Origin: Ctenosaura bakeri
Lineage: Eukaryota; Chordata; Lepidosauria; Squamata; Iguanidae
Direction: 5' to 3'
Assembly: GCA_948474755.1 (NCBI GenBank)
Contig: CAOLHI010000355.1
Location: forward strand, 434,001-498,000
Length of the DNA stretch: 64,000 bases
The position numbers were made by a program, and so were the translations under genes. Of this stretch, positions 34,441 to 64,000 are shown in pieces. How positions within the stretch are numbered: the first letter of the stretch is position 1; each line of letters opens with the position of its first letter. Under the pieces are notes generated by a model that saw nothing but the letters and a program-made list of their open reading frames with translations, searched no databases and was not told the DNA's origin.

Positions 34441-35747
34441 AGGTGCCTCTTGATTGGGAGAAGGAGGTGTCTTAAAATTAATTAATATAACCTTCTTCTC
34501 CTGGCATCAGAGCCAAAGCAGATTACTATACAAGTTAAAACAGAACAGAGCTAAAACAATGTAAAGTATGAAAGTGAAAAAAATTAAATAAGCAATCAAG
34601 TTAAAACCATCAAGTTAGAACAACTTAAAAAGTATTTAAAGCACGAAGTAATAGCAATGGCTTGTCTAAATCAATTTTTTTTGTCTTTTCACAAATTGTA
34701 CCTCCACCTCCTTTTCAGGGATCCCCCTTTCTCCTTCTCCACAGCCAGTCCAGTTCTTTACAGTCCCCTAATCCTCAAGGTAGCATCTGGGGGTGGTGAA
34801 AGGGCTGTTGTAGAGAGGAGGAGTGGGGAAGTCCACTTCTACCAGCCAATCCAGATCCAACTGAATAAATATCATGAGGTACTTAAATTAATTCATGAAA
34901 TTTCTATCCCACCCTGTGGTCCTAAAGGTATTACTGGAGGCTTTCAGCAGTATCAAAATGGTATAGGAAATAACTGATGTGTGGTTACAATTTCAAACCA
35001 ATAAAACTGATGACAGATTAAAAATAGCTGGATAATATAAACAAAAGAACTGGAATTATTTTAGAAGAGCTTTTTGAAATAAGATTATTATTATTACCTT
35101 GTGAACTCATCAGTGAGCTTGTTTGGTGAGTCTCTCTAGGGAGTGAGTTCAATATCATTGCTGGAAAGTTGGGAAGATGCATCACTGTAGACCAGCTTAG
35201 TCTTGTGTAAAGTTGAATTGCTTCATTGTGCAACATTTATATTCTCAGGAGGGGAGCAGAGATGTAGCTATGGAACTGAGATGACGGTACAAGCAGAACT
35301 AGCGGTGTGGCCATTGCATTAACTGCCTCAATGTACAATGTGTCCCAATGCACAACATGTCCAGTTGCACAATGGGAGCTTCCATTGTACAACAGGACAT
35401 CTTGTGTGGTGCCCCATTCTGCATTGTTGCCATTCACTAGCCCAGTGCCTATCATGATAGCAATGTACCTTTGTCATTGTAAAATTATGCATTCTACCCT
35501 CTGATGCAGGATTTCAGACACATTTTTTAAAAAAGATAATAAAAGTCAGTGTATCTTATTGGAAGTGTGTAAACCACACTGTGTTTTACCCCCCTCCACA
35601 TTCCACTGAAATCAAAAATACTCACAAAGTGGCCATCCAGGTGATGCAATCATCAACTACCATCTTTCAAGGGTTATGTTTGGAATGTACTTGAACTCCT
35701 GCTTTATATCAAGTATTTCTGGGAATGGTAAGAGCCACAACTTGGGC
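33504..35747. other. Presumed 3' UTR intron of NINJ2
   Basis: Holds a (TC)n run at 34407-34438 and an AT-rich LINE/SINE-tail-like stretch at 34480-34640. No coding sequence recognised. Confidence 0.45.
34407..34438. repeat. (TC)n microsatellite
   Basis: About 16 TC units, uninterrupted. Confidence 0.97.
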
Positions 35748-35899
35748 CTAGGCTCAAATGGCTATATTATGCAACATGCATTTTAATCCTGCTTCTGTAT
35801 GTTTTATTTTTTTATAGAATACAGCTTGGATCATAGTAGCCACCAATATATGGAGGTTATGAATTAGATTTAAAACTTTTGCTTGTTTTAATAAAATAA
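35748..35899 (+). repeat. 152-bp duplicated segment, copy 1 (at NINJ2 UTR acceptor)
   Basis: CTAGGCTCAAATGGCTATAT to TTTTAATAAAATAA. It ends 14 bases before the presumed 3' UTR exon and is almost identical to 37288-37438, 1540 bases downstream in the same orientation. Confidence 0.92.
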
Positions 35900-37287
35900 C
35901 CTTTTCCTTGCAGGCTGGAGCACATGACGGATGATTGGGATACCTTCTTCCAGTTTTACTGACCTCAGACCTGATGTTCCATGTGTGACAGGCAACCTCT
36001 CGGGCCAACCCAGTTACAGACCTTTGGGAGTTGCTCTGTGAGGACTGTTTCTACAGTATGTTTGCCGCTCTGAAGGGTGGAAGATACCTTTTACAGAAGC
36101 AGAATCTCTTCATTTAATGTAATGCATAAAAGAATTTGCCCCTTCCCCAATTCATAGTTGCTTCTTTCCCCAACATCCTGCAATGAGACCCACAAGCAGT
36201 TCTGCAAAAGAGTTGCATACAAGCAAAAGCTGCCTAATAGGAGAAGAGCAGCAATTCCTCAAGGACCCAACAATATACTTTGACAATAGTAGCAGCAGCC
36301 ACTATAACGGTAGGGACAATTGTTTTAAAATTTTTGAAAAATCAGATACAACTGCAGATGAATGAAAAACCTGCAATGACTGGTTAGTGGGAAACGTTAG
36401 TGATTGCCAAAGCATGTCCCAAGGGACAATAATGCATCATGTTTCAGAAGGGAAAAAAATGAATTAAACCACCTCCTTTGAACATAAATCGACCCCCCTA
36501 ACTAGAGAACCACCTACTCATTTTGTCTCTGTATGAGAGGAAATGACTCCCATTTTGTCTCTGGCTGTGTTTGGTCCTGTCACTCCAATCCAGAAATACA
36601 TCAGAGTTAAAGAACCTGAGAGGAAAAACACCACCTTGTTTAGAACAGTGACTCCTAGAGGAACACATATTGTGGACTCCTTTGATGTGGGCAGCTATTA
36701 TATTTCCAATATTAGCATGGAGGATACCTCTAGTTTAAGTTCAGGGAAAAGACAGTTCCAGCTATGAGGACTTTAAGAAATAGGAGTATAAACTGCCTGT
36801 GGGCAACTTGTTTCCCTTGGGGCAAATGCAGCCTTCAATTGAATTTCAGAAGTACCAGTACCCTAGAATTGATCCAGACCTCTGCCTTCCTTCCAGCAGC
36901 CTGCTGCATGGCATGGTTATGGGGAGAAGTGCAGAGAATTGAAATTTCCAAAAGAAATGCACAAAGGGGAAGGCTCAAAAATAGGGAGAAAAGGCACGAA
37001 AAGTATGGTCTGTCTTAACCCACAGCTGGCTTAAGCCCAACCTGTCATCAACATGCAACTTTTGACAGGTATCTCTGAGGGAATATGCCCTCAAAGGGGA
37101 AAAAGAAAAAGGTTTGCCCGCCCAAGAGCATCCCTCACATCTTTATCCAATGATTAGTGGTGGCACAGATGTTCCAGTGTGGACATGGAGCTCCCTATAC
37201 CTGGACCTCCATTGCTAACTCACATTCTCATGTTACATCCAGCTGAAGAGACAGTTCTGCGCACACAAAGATATGCAAGTATGGGGG

Positions 37288-37438
37288 CTAGGCTCAAATG
37301 GCTATATTATGCAACATGAATTTAAATCCTGCTTCTGTATATTTTATTTTTTTATAGAATACAGCTTGGATCATAGTAGCCACCAATATATGGAGGTGAT
37401 GAATTAATTTCAAACTTTTGCTTGTTTTAATAAAATAA
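37288..37438 (+). repeat. 151-bp duplicated segment, copy 2 (inside presumed NINJ2 3' UTR)
   Basis: Same sequence as 35748-35899 with about ten differences. It lacks the CCTTTTCCTTGCAG acceptor that follows copy 1; instead its TTTTAATAAAATAAAA end could supply a poly(A) signal. Confidence 0.92.
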
Positions 37439-37655
37439 AAATTGTTTATAGTCCTGCAAAGTATTTTAAGGCTGCACAAGTTAACCGTGTTTATATATGT
37501 AGTGCATTGTTCTGGACATATGTTTATTTTTTTAATCAGCGCTGTGCTTTGTGCAATTTTACATTATTTTGAAAAGACTTGCATTGTTGTTATCCTACTT
37601 AGAACTGGAACATCTTTTACATATTGCAGATATTATTTGCTTTGTATTTTTATTT

Positions 37656-37661
37656 ATTAAA
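37656..37661 (+). promoter_or_regulatory. Candidate poly(A) signal (ATTAAA) for NINJ2
   Basis: ATTAAA lies in an AT-rich stretch followed by TG/T-rich sequence (GTGTTAATGGTTTATT), which could act as a downstream element. An alternative AATAAA sits near 37431. Chosen only by motif and context. Confidence 0.3.
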
Positions 37662-37889
37662 GTATATTTTATCCTAAGGTGTTAATGGTTTATTCATATA
37701 TTCAGTTATAACTGAGAAATGCAAGAGACTATCTTGTTACATCTGCATATTTTGTAAGAGCGCATCATGAGGTTTGGTGTTCTATTCTTCCCTCCATAAT
37801 GTCTAAAACTCCTCTCCTGGATGCACCATTGCACTATAATTCCTCTCTTCTTCTTCATGGTTTCTGTGACTCATACAAATGGGTCATCT

Positions 37890-38700
37890 GCACCTGTGCA
37901 GTGTGCAATTTGGAACTTTCTAGAGCATTATGACATGTTCTAGCAGGAACCCCCCCCCAGAGGCTATAAACCCACCTTCCTGTCAAAGCCCTCAGTTCCT
38001 TTTTGTCTGCCGCAGCAGTGCCTTCTGAGTTTTGTTACAATCTTTGTACTTACCTCAGCTTTGTTTCATGGGCTACGGCTTGTCTTGCATTTTGTCTTTG
38101 TTGGATCTCTTGGATCGGATACCTGCTTCTGGACGATGAATGAACGGATATGGCTTCTTTGGTATGTGGCCTCAGCAGCAGTCTTTAAATGCTGCTCCTT
38201 GTGCGGGGGCAACATCCTGGATAATGATGAACTCAAAAGTGCCCTTTCTGCCTCGCAGAGGGTCACAACATTGGATCTTGCTCTCATTACCAAATCTTTA
38301 TCCCACACACGAGGTGTAATACAGCAGCCAGTTTAAGGCCTCGCTCTAGGAAAAGTATACAATGCCTCTGACATGGCCATTTGGATCAGGGCCTCACATT
38401 CTGTAACAGCAGTATGTCTGAGGCAATCCCTGGACATTGCATTGCTGGCAGAGAGCACAGGGAATCAGAGAAACACCTATCTATGTTCCCAAAGCCAGAT
38501 ACAGACTGATGACACCATCCCCAGAGACTGCCATAGGACCCCAGTGAGCAGCAGATTTCCTCAGTCTGTTTATGGCCATGGGGACATAGCCAGATACTTT
38601 GCCAATCCCCCCTGCTATCTATCAGCAAAGGAATGGGAATGGAACAGGGAGGCTATCATCATGCACTGGTGAGTCCTAGTGGTGGTGGTGATGCGAGTTG
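37890..38700 (+). mobile_element. DIRS-like retroelement relic with CCHC zinc knuckle
   Basis: At 38193-38230 one frame gives CSLCGGNILDNDE. From 38237 a second frame, offset by one, gives the C-x2-C-x4-H-x4-C knuckle CPFCLAEGHNIGSC followed by SHYQIFIPHTRG. A CxxC unit followed by CxxCLxEGHxxxxC is what I remember from DIRS-type ORF1 proteins. Upstream, GGCTATAAACCCACC (about 37970) and CCCTCAGTTCCTTTTTGTC look like a TATA box and leader. The frame break and stops make it inactive. LTR-retrotransposon gag is the alternative. Confidence 0.55.
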
Positions 38701-40190
38701 CAGTGGCATCCGACATGCAGAACTCTTGCAGCACCCTCTGCCATGTAGGATCTGAGCCAGTGTGTGAGAAACTTAGAAGTAACTATCTCTCAGACTTAAA
38801 AAGAAATATTGTCACCCCCTTGTTCTGGGAGTGGAGATTGGGTCTTGTATGCACATCTTTCCTACTGGATCTGACCCACTAGAGCAAAAAACTGCTGAAG
38901 GGGGAAGACACATCTATATGCAATCCTTTGGATGCTTATGAAGTACTATGGAATTGCATATGCATTCCCTAGGACCTAGGTGGAAATATTCATTAGTTCA
39001 AGGTCTCCCTCTACCTGGTGGCAGATTGGTGGTGGTAGTGGTGGTGGTGGGGAATAGTTCTTTATAGGCAGAGTATTTTGAATTGGACTGGAATCCTCTT
39101 GGCTACTTGCAGTGGTGTAATGTTTCACCATAAGGATTCCAGTTCAAGTCCAAGTACTCTGGTACTATGACTATGTCAGTGTAATGAATTTTTTGAATTT
39201 GCATGCAAGCAGCAATGATGGGAAAGAAAGGAGATTCATCTCCATTGCCCCAGGAAGTTCCTGTCTTTCCCTTCCCTTCTGTCATGGTGGCACCCTCAAT
39301 GTTTTTGCCTCTGCTTGCATTCCCACCACTAGCTATTCTAAGCACAGTTATGCCACCCAATAGGATTGTGGCTTTGGGATGTTACCAAATTAGCTTTTTC
39401 TCAAGCTGGCATCCTGCTCATTCGCAGAATTTTATGGCAGATATATGGAGTTTTTATTGTGAGCAGGGGGCAAAGAAAATTGTTGGCACCAAAGCAGTAA
39501 TACTTATGTGTCAATTTTTATATGAAACAACCTCTTCAGTGCTTCACACTTGTAAAAAGGCCCATGAATCTTTGCAGAAAGCCTGCTATGGGCAATGTGT
39601 GGATGAGTGAATTAGTGGATTCATTCTGTTGAGAAAATTAACTTGCTTGTGTGCACAAGCCAGCAATATCCCACAGTAAAAGAAGTTATAGGTAAGCAAA
39701 CAAAAAAGACACAGCACATTGATTTTCAGTAAGAAATCTGTTTATAAACTCACTGAGATGCTTCCCCTTCCTATTAGAAATTAAAAAAAAGTTGGAAGTC
39801 ATCTTTAAGGCACACATTTCAGAGGCGTAGCACAGAATTTAAATACACCAAACAACATTTCAAATATTTACTGTAAAAACAGAGGTACTTCAAAGAAGGT
39901 CACATTAAAAATAGTGACTACCAAAGAACAACAATATATTCAAGACAATACAACAGTCCCCTTCATTTCTGCCTTCTGCCTTGCCTGGAAACCCCACCCG
40001 GGATCCTACATTCAGGGTTTGATGGTGTGTATGAGAAACAGTTAGAGTAGGGGTGGGTTGCTGAGCTGGTCCAGGGGGAACTCTCAGGGTTTGGCAAGTC
40101 CTTAAGGCTATGTTTTGTGTTGTTGTTGTTTTTTTAAACATACACATGAGCACACAGAAAACCCCAAATGGGTCCTTTTTTTCTCTCATC
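38701..40190. other. No gene seen; intergenic
   Basis: May include more of the degraded element ending near 38700-38880, but no reverse transcriptase or recombinase motif was recognised. A (GGT)n run lies at 39030-39050. Confidence 0.45.
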
Positions 40191-40194
40191 CTTA

Positions 40195-40565
40195 AATCAT
40201 AGAATCAGAGAGTTGGAAGAGACACCAGGGGCCATCAAGTCCAACCCCCTGCTACGCAGGAACACCCATCAAAGCATTCCCAACAGATGGCCATCCAGCC
40301 TCTGCTTAAAAACCTCCAAAGAAGGAGACTCCACCACACTCCGAGGCAGCACATTCCACTGTCGGGCAGCTCTGGCCATCAGGAAGTTCTTCCTGAGGTT
40401 CAAGTGGAATCTCCTTTCCTGCAGCTTGAATCCACTGCTCCTTGTCCTAGTTTCTGGAGCGGTAGAGAACAACCCTCCTCCCTCTTCAACATGACATCCC
40501 TTCAAATATCTAAACATGGCTATCATGTCCCCTCTTAACCTTCTCTTCTGCAGACTGGGAAGCTT
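40195..40565 (-). mobile_element. CR1 LINE 3' end
   Basis: The - strand reads [56 protein letters not shown] and ends in the CR1 tail near 40195 (ATCATAGAATCAGAGAGTTG on the + strand). The segment is open from 40526 to 40269, so it is fairly young, but it is only the last part of ORF2. Confidence 0.93.
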
Positions 40566-42890
40566 CTCTTCTCACAAGGACAGCGAGGACAGGATGCTGC
40601 TCCATTCTGCCCACTTTGCCCCTGTCCACAACCTTCCTCCTTTTCTGACAGCCAAAGATGCTCTGCACAGCTGGCAGAAGCTACCTACTTCCTGAAAACC
40701 TCACTCTGTGGAGCTACAACAAACTGCAATGACAATACACTGCGCTGCTGAACTGCATCTTATTTTTATTTTAATTTATGGGGGAGGGAGGGTGACAGCT
40801 GCAAGACAGGGGCTAGCAGGTCACAGGCAGCTGTGGGCTGCACTTTTCCCTCTGTTTTAGAGGAACTTTAGTTAATTGATTGTACAGCTCAATCAGTTTA
40901 ATCTGGACACACTTAACTATGATGCAAAAGATCTATAACCATTATGTATACCCTGAACATACAGAGTCTCATTTCAGTTTGGAAGCCAAGTACCACTGGA
41001 CTGGTTTGTACTGTGAAGAGAGACTGCTATGGAATATGATGGATGTCCAAGCAGGAAAGAGTCCTATCCCAAATCCTGGAGGAACAGTGACAGTTCAAGT
41101 TGACAATACTGGTCTAGACCAGGTTTGGGGAATCATGTGGCCCTCCAGGTGTTATTGGACTCATCCCCCAGCAACCTTAGCCAATGTAGTGTAGCAAGCC
41201 AATGTAGTGTAGCAAGCTGAGAGCTGCACTTCAGCAACATCTGTACAACCACATGGGTTGCTGGGTGGGATGGACCAATGGCCTCACTTGATGTAGGCAG
41301 CTTCCCAAATAAGTCTGAAATAAGCAATCACTGTATTTATACCTGTAATCTTAAACCATACTTTATACATCTTAAATAAAATATGGTGTAGATGTGCAAA
41401 ACAAAAGCCAGATGTCTTGGCCATTTTAAAAGAAATTTCTGGGGCAGAATGGTCTAATTTAGAAGAATATGGCCTGAATCCTGTTAGTTGGACTAGACTA
41501 GATCCACTGAGTCAATGGAATTTACCTACATGGTAATTTACCATTCAACGATGCCAATCATAATCTTTAAATAAATTAACAAGATACAAATAGCACCTGT
41601 TTTTCATCAGAGACAAAACAGTGAATGCATTAGCTGTTGTCTTGCTACATTTAGAATTGAGCAGCACGTACCAAAACTGAGGGAACCAAAAGATTCCTTC
41701 TTGTATGAAATAAATGTTTTTACCCTTGGTTAGTTGCAGGAGGGAACAGAGTTTATTTTTACCATTTTTCCTGCTCCTGAACTACACTGTCAAGTCTTCC
41801 ATATGACTTTTTTTTATACAGTAATACAGGTGAGCTACAAGACTTGAAAGGCCAGCCTTATGAATATGCTGGTGATGTCTGGTGGGGTGGGGTGAGGATG
41901 GGATCCCTTTGTCTGCAGCATCTTAGACAAATCTCTGTAGTTCCATTTCTGAACTCCAAATGCTATCTTGGAGTGCATAAGCAGCTGCGCCCAAGAAGCT
42001 GCTGCTTTGATTCAACTTCTGCAATTGGCCTTTATGCTGGGAACCCCTCTGTGCCTCGAGCATTTTCCTTCCTGGGAGAAAATAATTGAACCTCTGAAAC
42101 TGTCTCCCTGTGCCTGGCCATCTAAGCAGCTGGGTTCTAGCCGTTTGAGACTTAAATCTTTCTCACACTGCTCTACAATGCCCATATTTACTTGAATCAA
42201 TTGGGACAGGAAGGTAATTAAACAAGGACTGAACTGTCAACAAGAGCTGGTTCTTTATATGCAACTGCTGTATTATCAAGATTCCTTTCTTGCAAAACTG
42301 TATTTAAGTTGTGCCTCAACCCCCAGACATTTGGAGCTTATTTTCATCCTGCCATGGGCTCAATATTCTACTATTTCCATGGTACCACCACCAGTCTTGT
42401 GCAGAGTGCAAATAAACTGAATCTACGCTGACATCATTGTGTCTTCCTCTCTCATACAGCTGGCACCCAGACTTTCTAATAAGGCCTTCCCTGTTCCTAT
42501 GAGGTGTTTCCTGGCACGAAGTATACTGTAAGGAGGTCTCCAGGATCTACTGGTACAGGGTCTACAAGTATAAAATTATTTGAGATTATCAGCTACAATC
42601 ATGACTGGGTAAGAGAGTAAGGTAGCAGATTCTTGAACAGCATATTTAGCCTGGCACTGTTCAAAACTCAGTTTAGAAAAAAGATGGAAACTTGTAGGCA
42701 AACCACCTTCCTTCTCTCTCACATATTGACACAAACTCAACTAAACAAACAGCTTCTACCAATCAGCTACAACAAAGCTGGAAGGTTTATTTCCTGAGAG
42801 TATCATGCTCAAAATCTTGCATCAACTAGCACCAAAGAAAGTTGCCTTGCTGGTTCTTCTAAAACTGCAATGCAGATAGTCAATAGCTAC
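40566..42890. other. No gene seen; intergenic
   Basis: Contains a perfect 18-bp tandem duplication (CCAATGTAGTGTAGCAAG twice, 41183-41218) inside a decayed palindromic repeat (about 41130-41270, CCCTCCAGGTGTT...CAGCAACATCTG). Otherwise single-copy-like. Confidence 0.5.
42786..42791 (-). promoter_or_regulatory. Possible poly(A) signal downstream of B4GALNT3
   Basis: AATAAA on the - strand, about 1.7 kb after the stop. No closer canonical hexamer was noticed. Pure motif match; the true 3' end is unknown. Confidence 0.2.
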
Positions 42891-42892
42891 AT

Positions 42893-43112
42893 TTGTTGTT
42901 GTTGTTGTTTGCCTTCAAGCAATTTCTGACCTATTACAGGACTTTCTTCGTAAGACTTGTTCCAAGGAGGCTTGACATTGACACCTTCTGAGGCTGAGAG
43001 AATGTAGCTTACCCAAGACCACACAGTGGATTTTCACAGCCGACTGGGGATTTAAAACCTGGCCTCTTGCATTCCTAGACCAGCATTCAAACCACTGCAA
43101 CATCCTGGCTTC
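42893..43112 (-). repeat. Sauria-type SINE, diverged
   Basis: On the + strand it starts TTGTTGTTGTTGTTTGCCTT with CAAGCAATTTCTGACCTATT (BovB-like tail, inverted), and ends with GGGGATTTAAAACCTGGCCT and CATTCAAACCACTGCAACAT (tRNA-like head, inverted). Confidence 0.75.
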
Positions 43113-44490
43113 TGAGCTCTCTTTCTTATAGAGCAGTTTACACCTCTCTCTCTCTCCCAGCCCTCTCTCTCCCTGAATCTCCTTGTCGTACAGAGATGCA
43201 AGCACACCTATTCTTCATACACAATCAATATGTGAAAGTAACAAACTGCAACTTAAACTATTTTACAAAAAAAAGCCAATATATCCTGTCCTTCAGAATT
43301 ATTATTCCCAGGATGGCTTACAGCACCTCGCAATAAAAATGCAAACCAGCCAGCAACATTAGAATTGCACAATAAATAGGAAAAGCATATAAAAGCTATT
43401 GAACTCAATGACGCTGACTTTTGAGTAGACATGCCTAGGACTGTGAATCTTCCAAGTGCTAGGCTACATACATATTTGAAGAAAGAAGAATTGGTCTCGT
43501 GTCTGTATTTCCAGTTCCTTATGTTCCATACTCAACATTCCATATGACTGTCAGGATAAATGTAATTCTGTGTCAACAACTGATTCATGTTCTAGTTTGG
43601 TTTCAACCTCATGACTGTAACTCAATCAAATGGACTGTTGAATAATCCTGGAAAAAAGCAATTTACATCAGTTTCAATACAAGGCCCCTGTTCCTTTTGC
43701 TGTACCTGAGAAGGACATGATATACTTCAAGTGAGGAGAGAAACTCATTAATTCCTCCATATCTCCTGAACAGGTAGATGCAGACACAGATCACATGTGG
43801 TCCTAAGCCATGAATTTCAGACTTTTTGTTGCAGTTGTTCAAGTATCTCCAAAAGAAGATGATAAACTCATTCTAGATATGAATGTATAATTTTCCTGTT
43901 AACATGCCGTGCAAGGCACTCCAATTCTGGCACCATTTCATTTGTACCCATTCACCAGAATGTTCTGTCTTCTGTTGGCAGAAAAGTTGCCTTTCCGTAA
44001 CTGGAGGCCCTCAAAGGATACCAAAAACTATAAGAAATAGTTCAGTTGGAAGTAGGAACTGTTGCATTATTCCTGCATTTTCATTTCAATAATTTAAAGC
44101 ATCGTGTAAAAAATATTAAGAAACAGGAAGGCACACTTTGTTAAAAAAGGCTTTTGTGCTAGGCTGGGGAGAAATCTATGCTGTACGCCTTTTGCTTCCT
44201 AGAAGAACTGCTTGGATGTGCTGGTACTAATGAGAATGCATATTCACACTTTCAAAAGTCACCTTCCTGGATAAAAAGATGCTAGAGGTAAGGCTACTTT
44301 CTTCCTGATTCTGTCTCCTCCTTTACAGAAAATGTTCTCCATTCCACGCTTTGGCTTCTTTTCTCATTACATGCAAAGGTATGAGAATGTCTGAACTCAT
44401 GCTATGGTTTCTGCAGGACAAAGAAGAGCTCTCTGATTGCTGACAAGGCTGGATAAAGTGCGTGCTGGAATTCAGGAGTGCAAATGTGCC
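43113..44490. other. Downstream of the B4GALNT3 stop; probably 3' UTR
   Basis: No repeat of recognised type near the stop. A LINE/SINE-tail-like stretch lies at 43300-43390. The 3' UTR limit cannot be set from sequence alone. Confidence 0.4.
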
Positions 44491-62811
<18,321 letters not shown>

Positions 62812-63544
62812 CTGAAAGAGAGAAATGGATACGTAAAACTTATAGATTTGTCAATTATGGAAAGAATTAGGGAACTATCTGCAACAGACTTACACAACTA
62901 GTAACCAATGAAGCCAAATGCAGTTCTCTCAACCTGGCTGTATATGATTGGAGCTGCAATTCAAAACTTCCAAAAGTAATAGGGTGGGAAAGGCTGACAG
63001 ATATTGTGGTCTGTCAGATCTTAAGGTGAACATCACTCAAATTAATTATTTGAGGTGAAGTTAATATAGTTGAATGAATGCTTTAGCATGTAATTTGAGG
63101 TATTCCACTGTATGTCTCTCAGGTTTACTTTCAGGAAATCAGCATTATTTTTAGGAAATTTATATGGGGATATTTATCACTCTCTTTGTCTCTTATAAAA
63201 GGATGCAACTGTCATTTTCAGAAGTGGATATAATTTTCCAAATTTGCTAAGGTGCATTTTCTGACTCAAGGAAATCACTGGCAAAAACAGCCTAATTTAG
63301 ATACTTCTCCTTGGGCAATTTTGGAATCAGCATACTTGGAACCTCTTTGAGGATGATCTGTCTTAGGTTCTATTCACCTGTGGAAGAAATGGAATGTGCC
63401 CCTGTGATTTCTGCTGCCAGAATAGCTTGGTGTACAATATTTTGCCACTTAGAGCTCTACCCATATAATCTATGCTACAGAACAATCCTAATTTGAAGAC
63501 TGCAAGGCAACTCTTTTAATGGAAGAAACTGATTAACTGTGGGG

Positions 63545-63772
63545 TCTTTGTTATTGTGTGCTTTCTAGTCATTTCTGACTTAAGATGATGCTAAGGTAAA
63601 CCTACTACAGAGTTTTCTTGGCAAGATTTGTTCAGAGGGGTATGCCTTTGCCTTCCTCTGAGTATGGGAGAGTGTGACTTATCCAAAGTCATTCAGTGGG
63701 TTTCCATAGCTGAGTGGGGATTTGAACCCTGGCCTCCGGAGTTGTAGTCCAAACCACTACGCCACACTGAGA
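63545..63772 (-). repeat. Sauria-type SINE, long form
   Basis: + strand: GTGCTTTCTAGTCATTTCTG ACTTAAGATGATGCT (tail), GTTTTCTTGGCAAGATTTGT TCAGAGGGG, GCCTTTGCCTTCCTCTGAGT, then GGGGATTTGAACCCTGGCCT and AAACCACTACGCCACACTGA (head). Nearly full length, with a well preserved B box. Confidence 0.9.
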
Positions 63773-64000
63773 TCTTTACTTTGGATCATTTGATTTGAAT
63801 TTTTGCCCTTTTCAATATGGGAATCTAATTATCAGTCACATGCTGGTGCACTGTGATACTATTTATAACTGCAACATCTTTTAGTATCTATATATGGACC
63901 AGCGCTGAATGCCTCAGACACCCCATTGTGTTGGAAACATTAAACTGAAACAATTTAGTGTACTAACATTTGTTGGAAATCAATAAATTTGAGTTGAGAA

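Larger units (their letters stand above)
35914..37675 (+). other. NINJ2: Probable non-coding terminal exon of NINJ2 (3' UTR)
   Basis: The acceptor ACCTTTTCCTTGCAG precedes GCTGGAGCACATGACGGATG, and the sequence downstream has no long open frame. It would pair with the donor at 33504. Candidate poly(A) signals are AATAAA near 37431 and ATTAAA at about 37656. The interval also contains the second copy of a 151-bp duplicated segment (37288-37438). The 3' end is uncertain. Confidence 0.45.

Noticed and set aside
63690..63772. tRNA gene suggested by GGGTTCAAATCCCC-type B box on the - strand
   Set aside because: It is the head of a SINE with the core and BovB-like tail following; no cloverleaf acceptor stem is seen.

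Overview
The window is vertebrate nuclear DNA, most probably from a squamate reptile (lizard or snake). I base this on the repeat content: CR1 LINE 3' ends, tRNA-derived SINEs with a BovB-like tail (Sauria type), a 5S-rRNA-derived SINE with the same tail, a SPIN-like hAT element, 5'-truncated L1 and a DIRS-like zinc-knuckle relic. No bacterial, organellar or viral gene set is present. The species cannot be fixed from the sequence alone.

Two host genes lie tail to tail. NINJ2 (ninjurin-2) is on the + strand: two coding exons (28609-28840 and 33326-33492) give the last 132 residues and the stop. A non-coding terminal exon from about 35914 to 37675 is likely. The short first coding exon was not found. 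B4GALNT3 (beta-1,4-N-acetylgalactosaminyltransferase 3) is on the - strand. Twelve exons between 62811 and 44491 join without a phase break into an open frame of 806 codons plus stop. The first exons (cytoplasmic tail, membrane anchor, most of the PA14 domain) lie beyond the right edge. I recall the same convergent NINJ2/B4GALNT3 pair from human 12p13.33, so this looks like conserved synteny.

Layout: 1-28.6 kb is intron 1 or upstream sequence of NINJ2, with a 127-bp direct repeat, an interspersed repeat pair, an L1 ORF2 relic (5.4-7.7 kb), a CR1 copy (12.9-13.8 kb), a SPIN-like element carrying GC-rich cargo (14.2-15.3 kb), nested TIR elements (18.0-19.1 kb) and a near-perfect palindromic MITE (26.0 kb). 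28.6-37.7 kb is NINJ2. 37.7-44.5 kb is intergenic, with a DIRS-like relic and a CR1 copy. 44.5-64 kb is B4GALNT3, whose introns hold L1, 5S-SINE, Sauria SINE, MITE, CR1, MIR-like SINE and L2-like copies.

The two proteins are not known to work together. NINJ2 is a small plasma-membrane protein with two transmembrane helices. B4GALNT3 is a Golgi enzyme that makes LacdiNAc (GalNAc-beta-1,4-GlcNAc) on glycoproteins. The most unusual material is in the transposons: a SPIN-like element with about 0.9 kb of GC-rich foldback cargo, a family of palindromic elements with GGCC-type ends and 3-bp target duplications, and a NINJ2 intron segment copied into its presumed 3' UTR.
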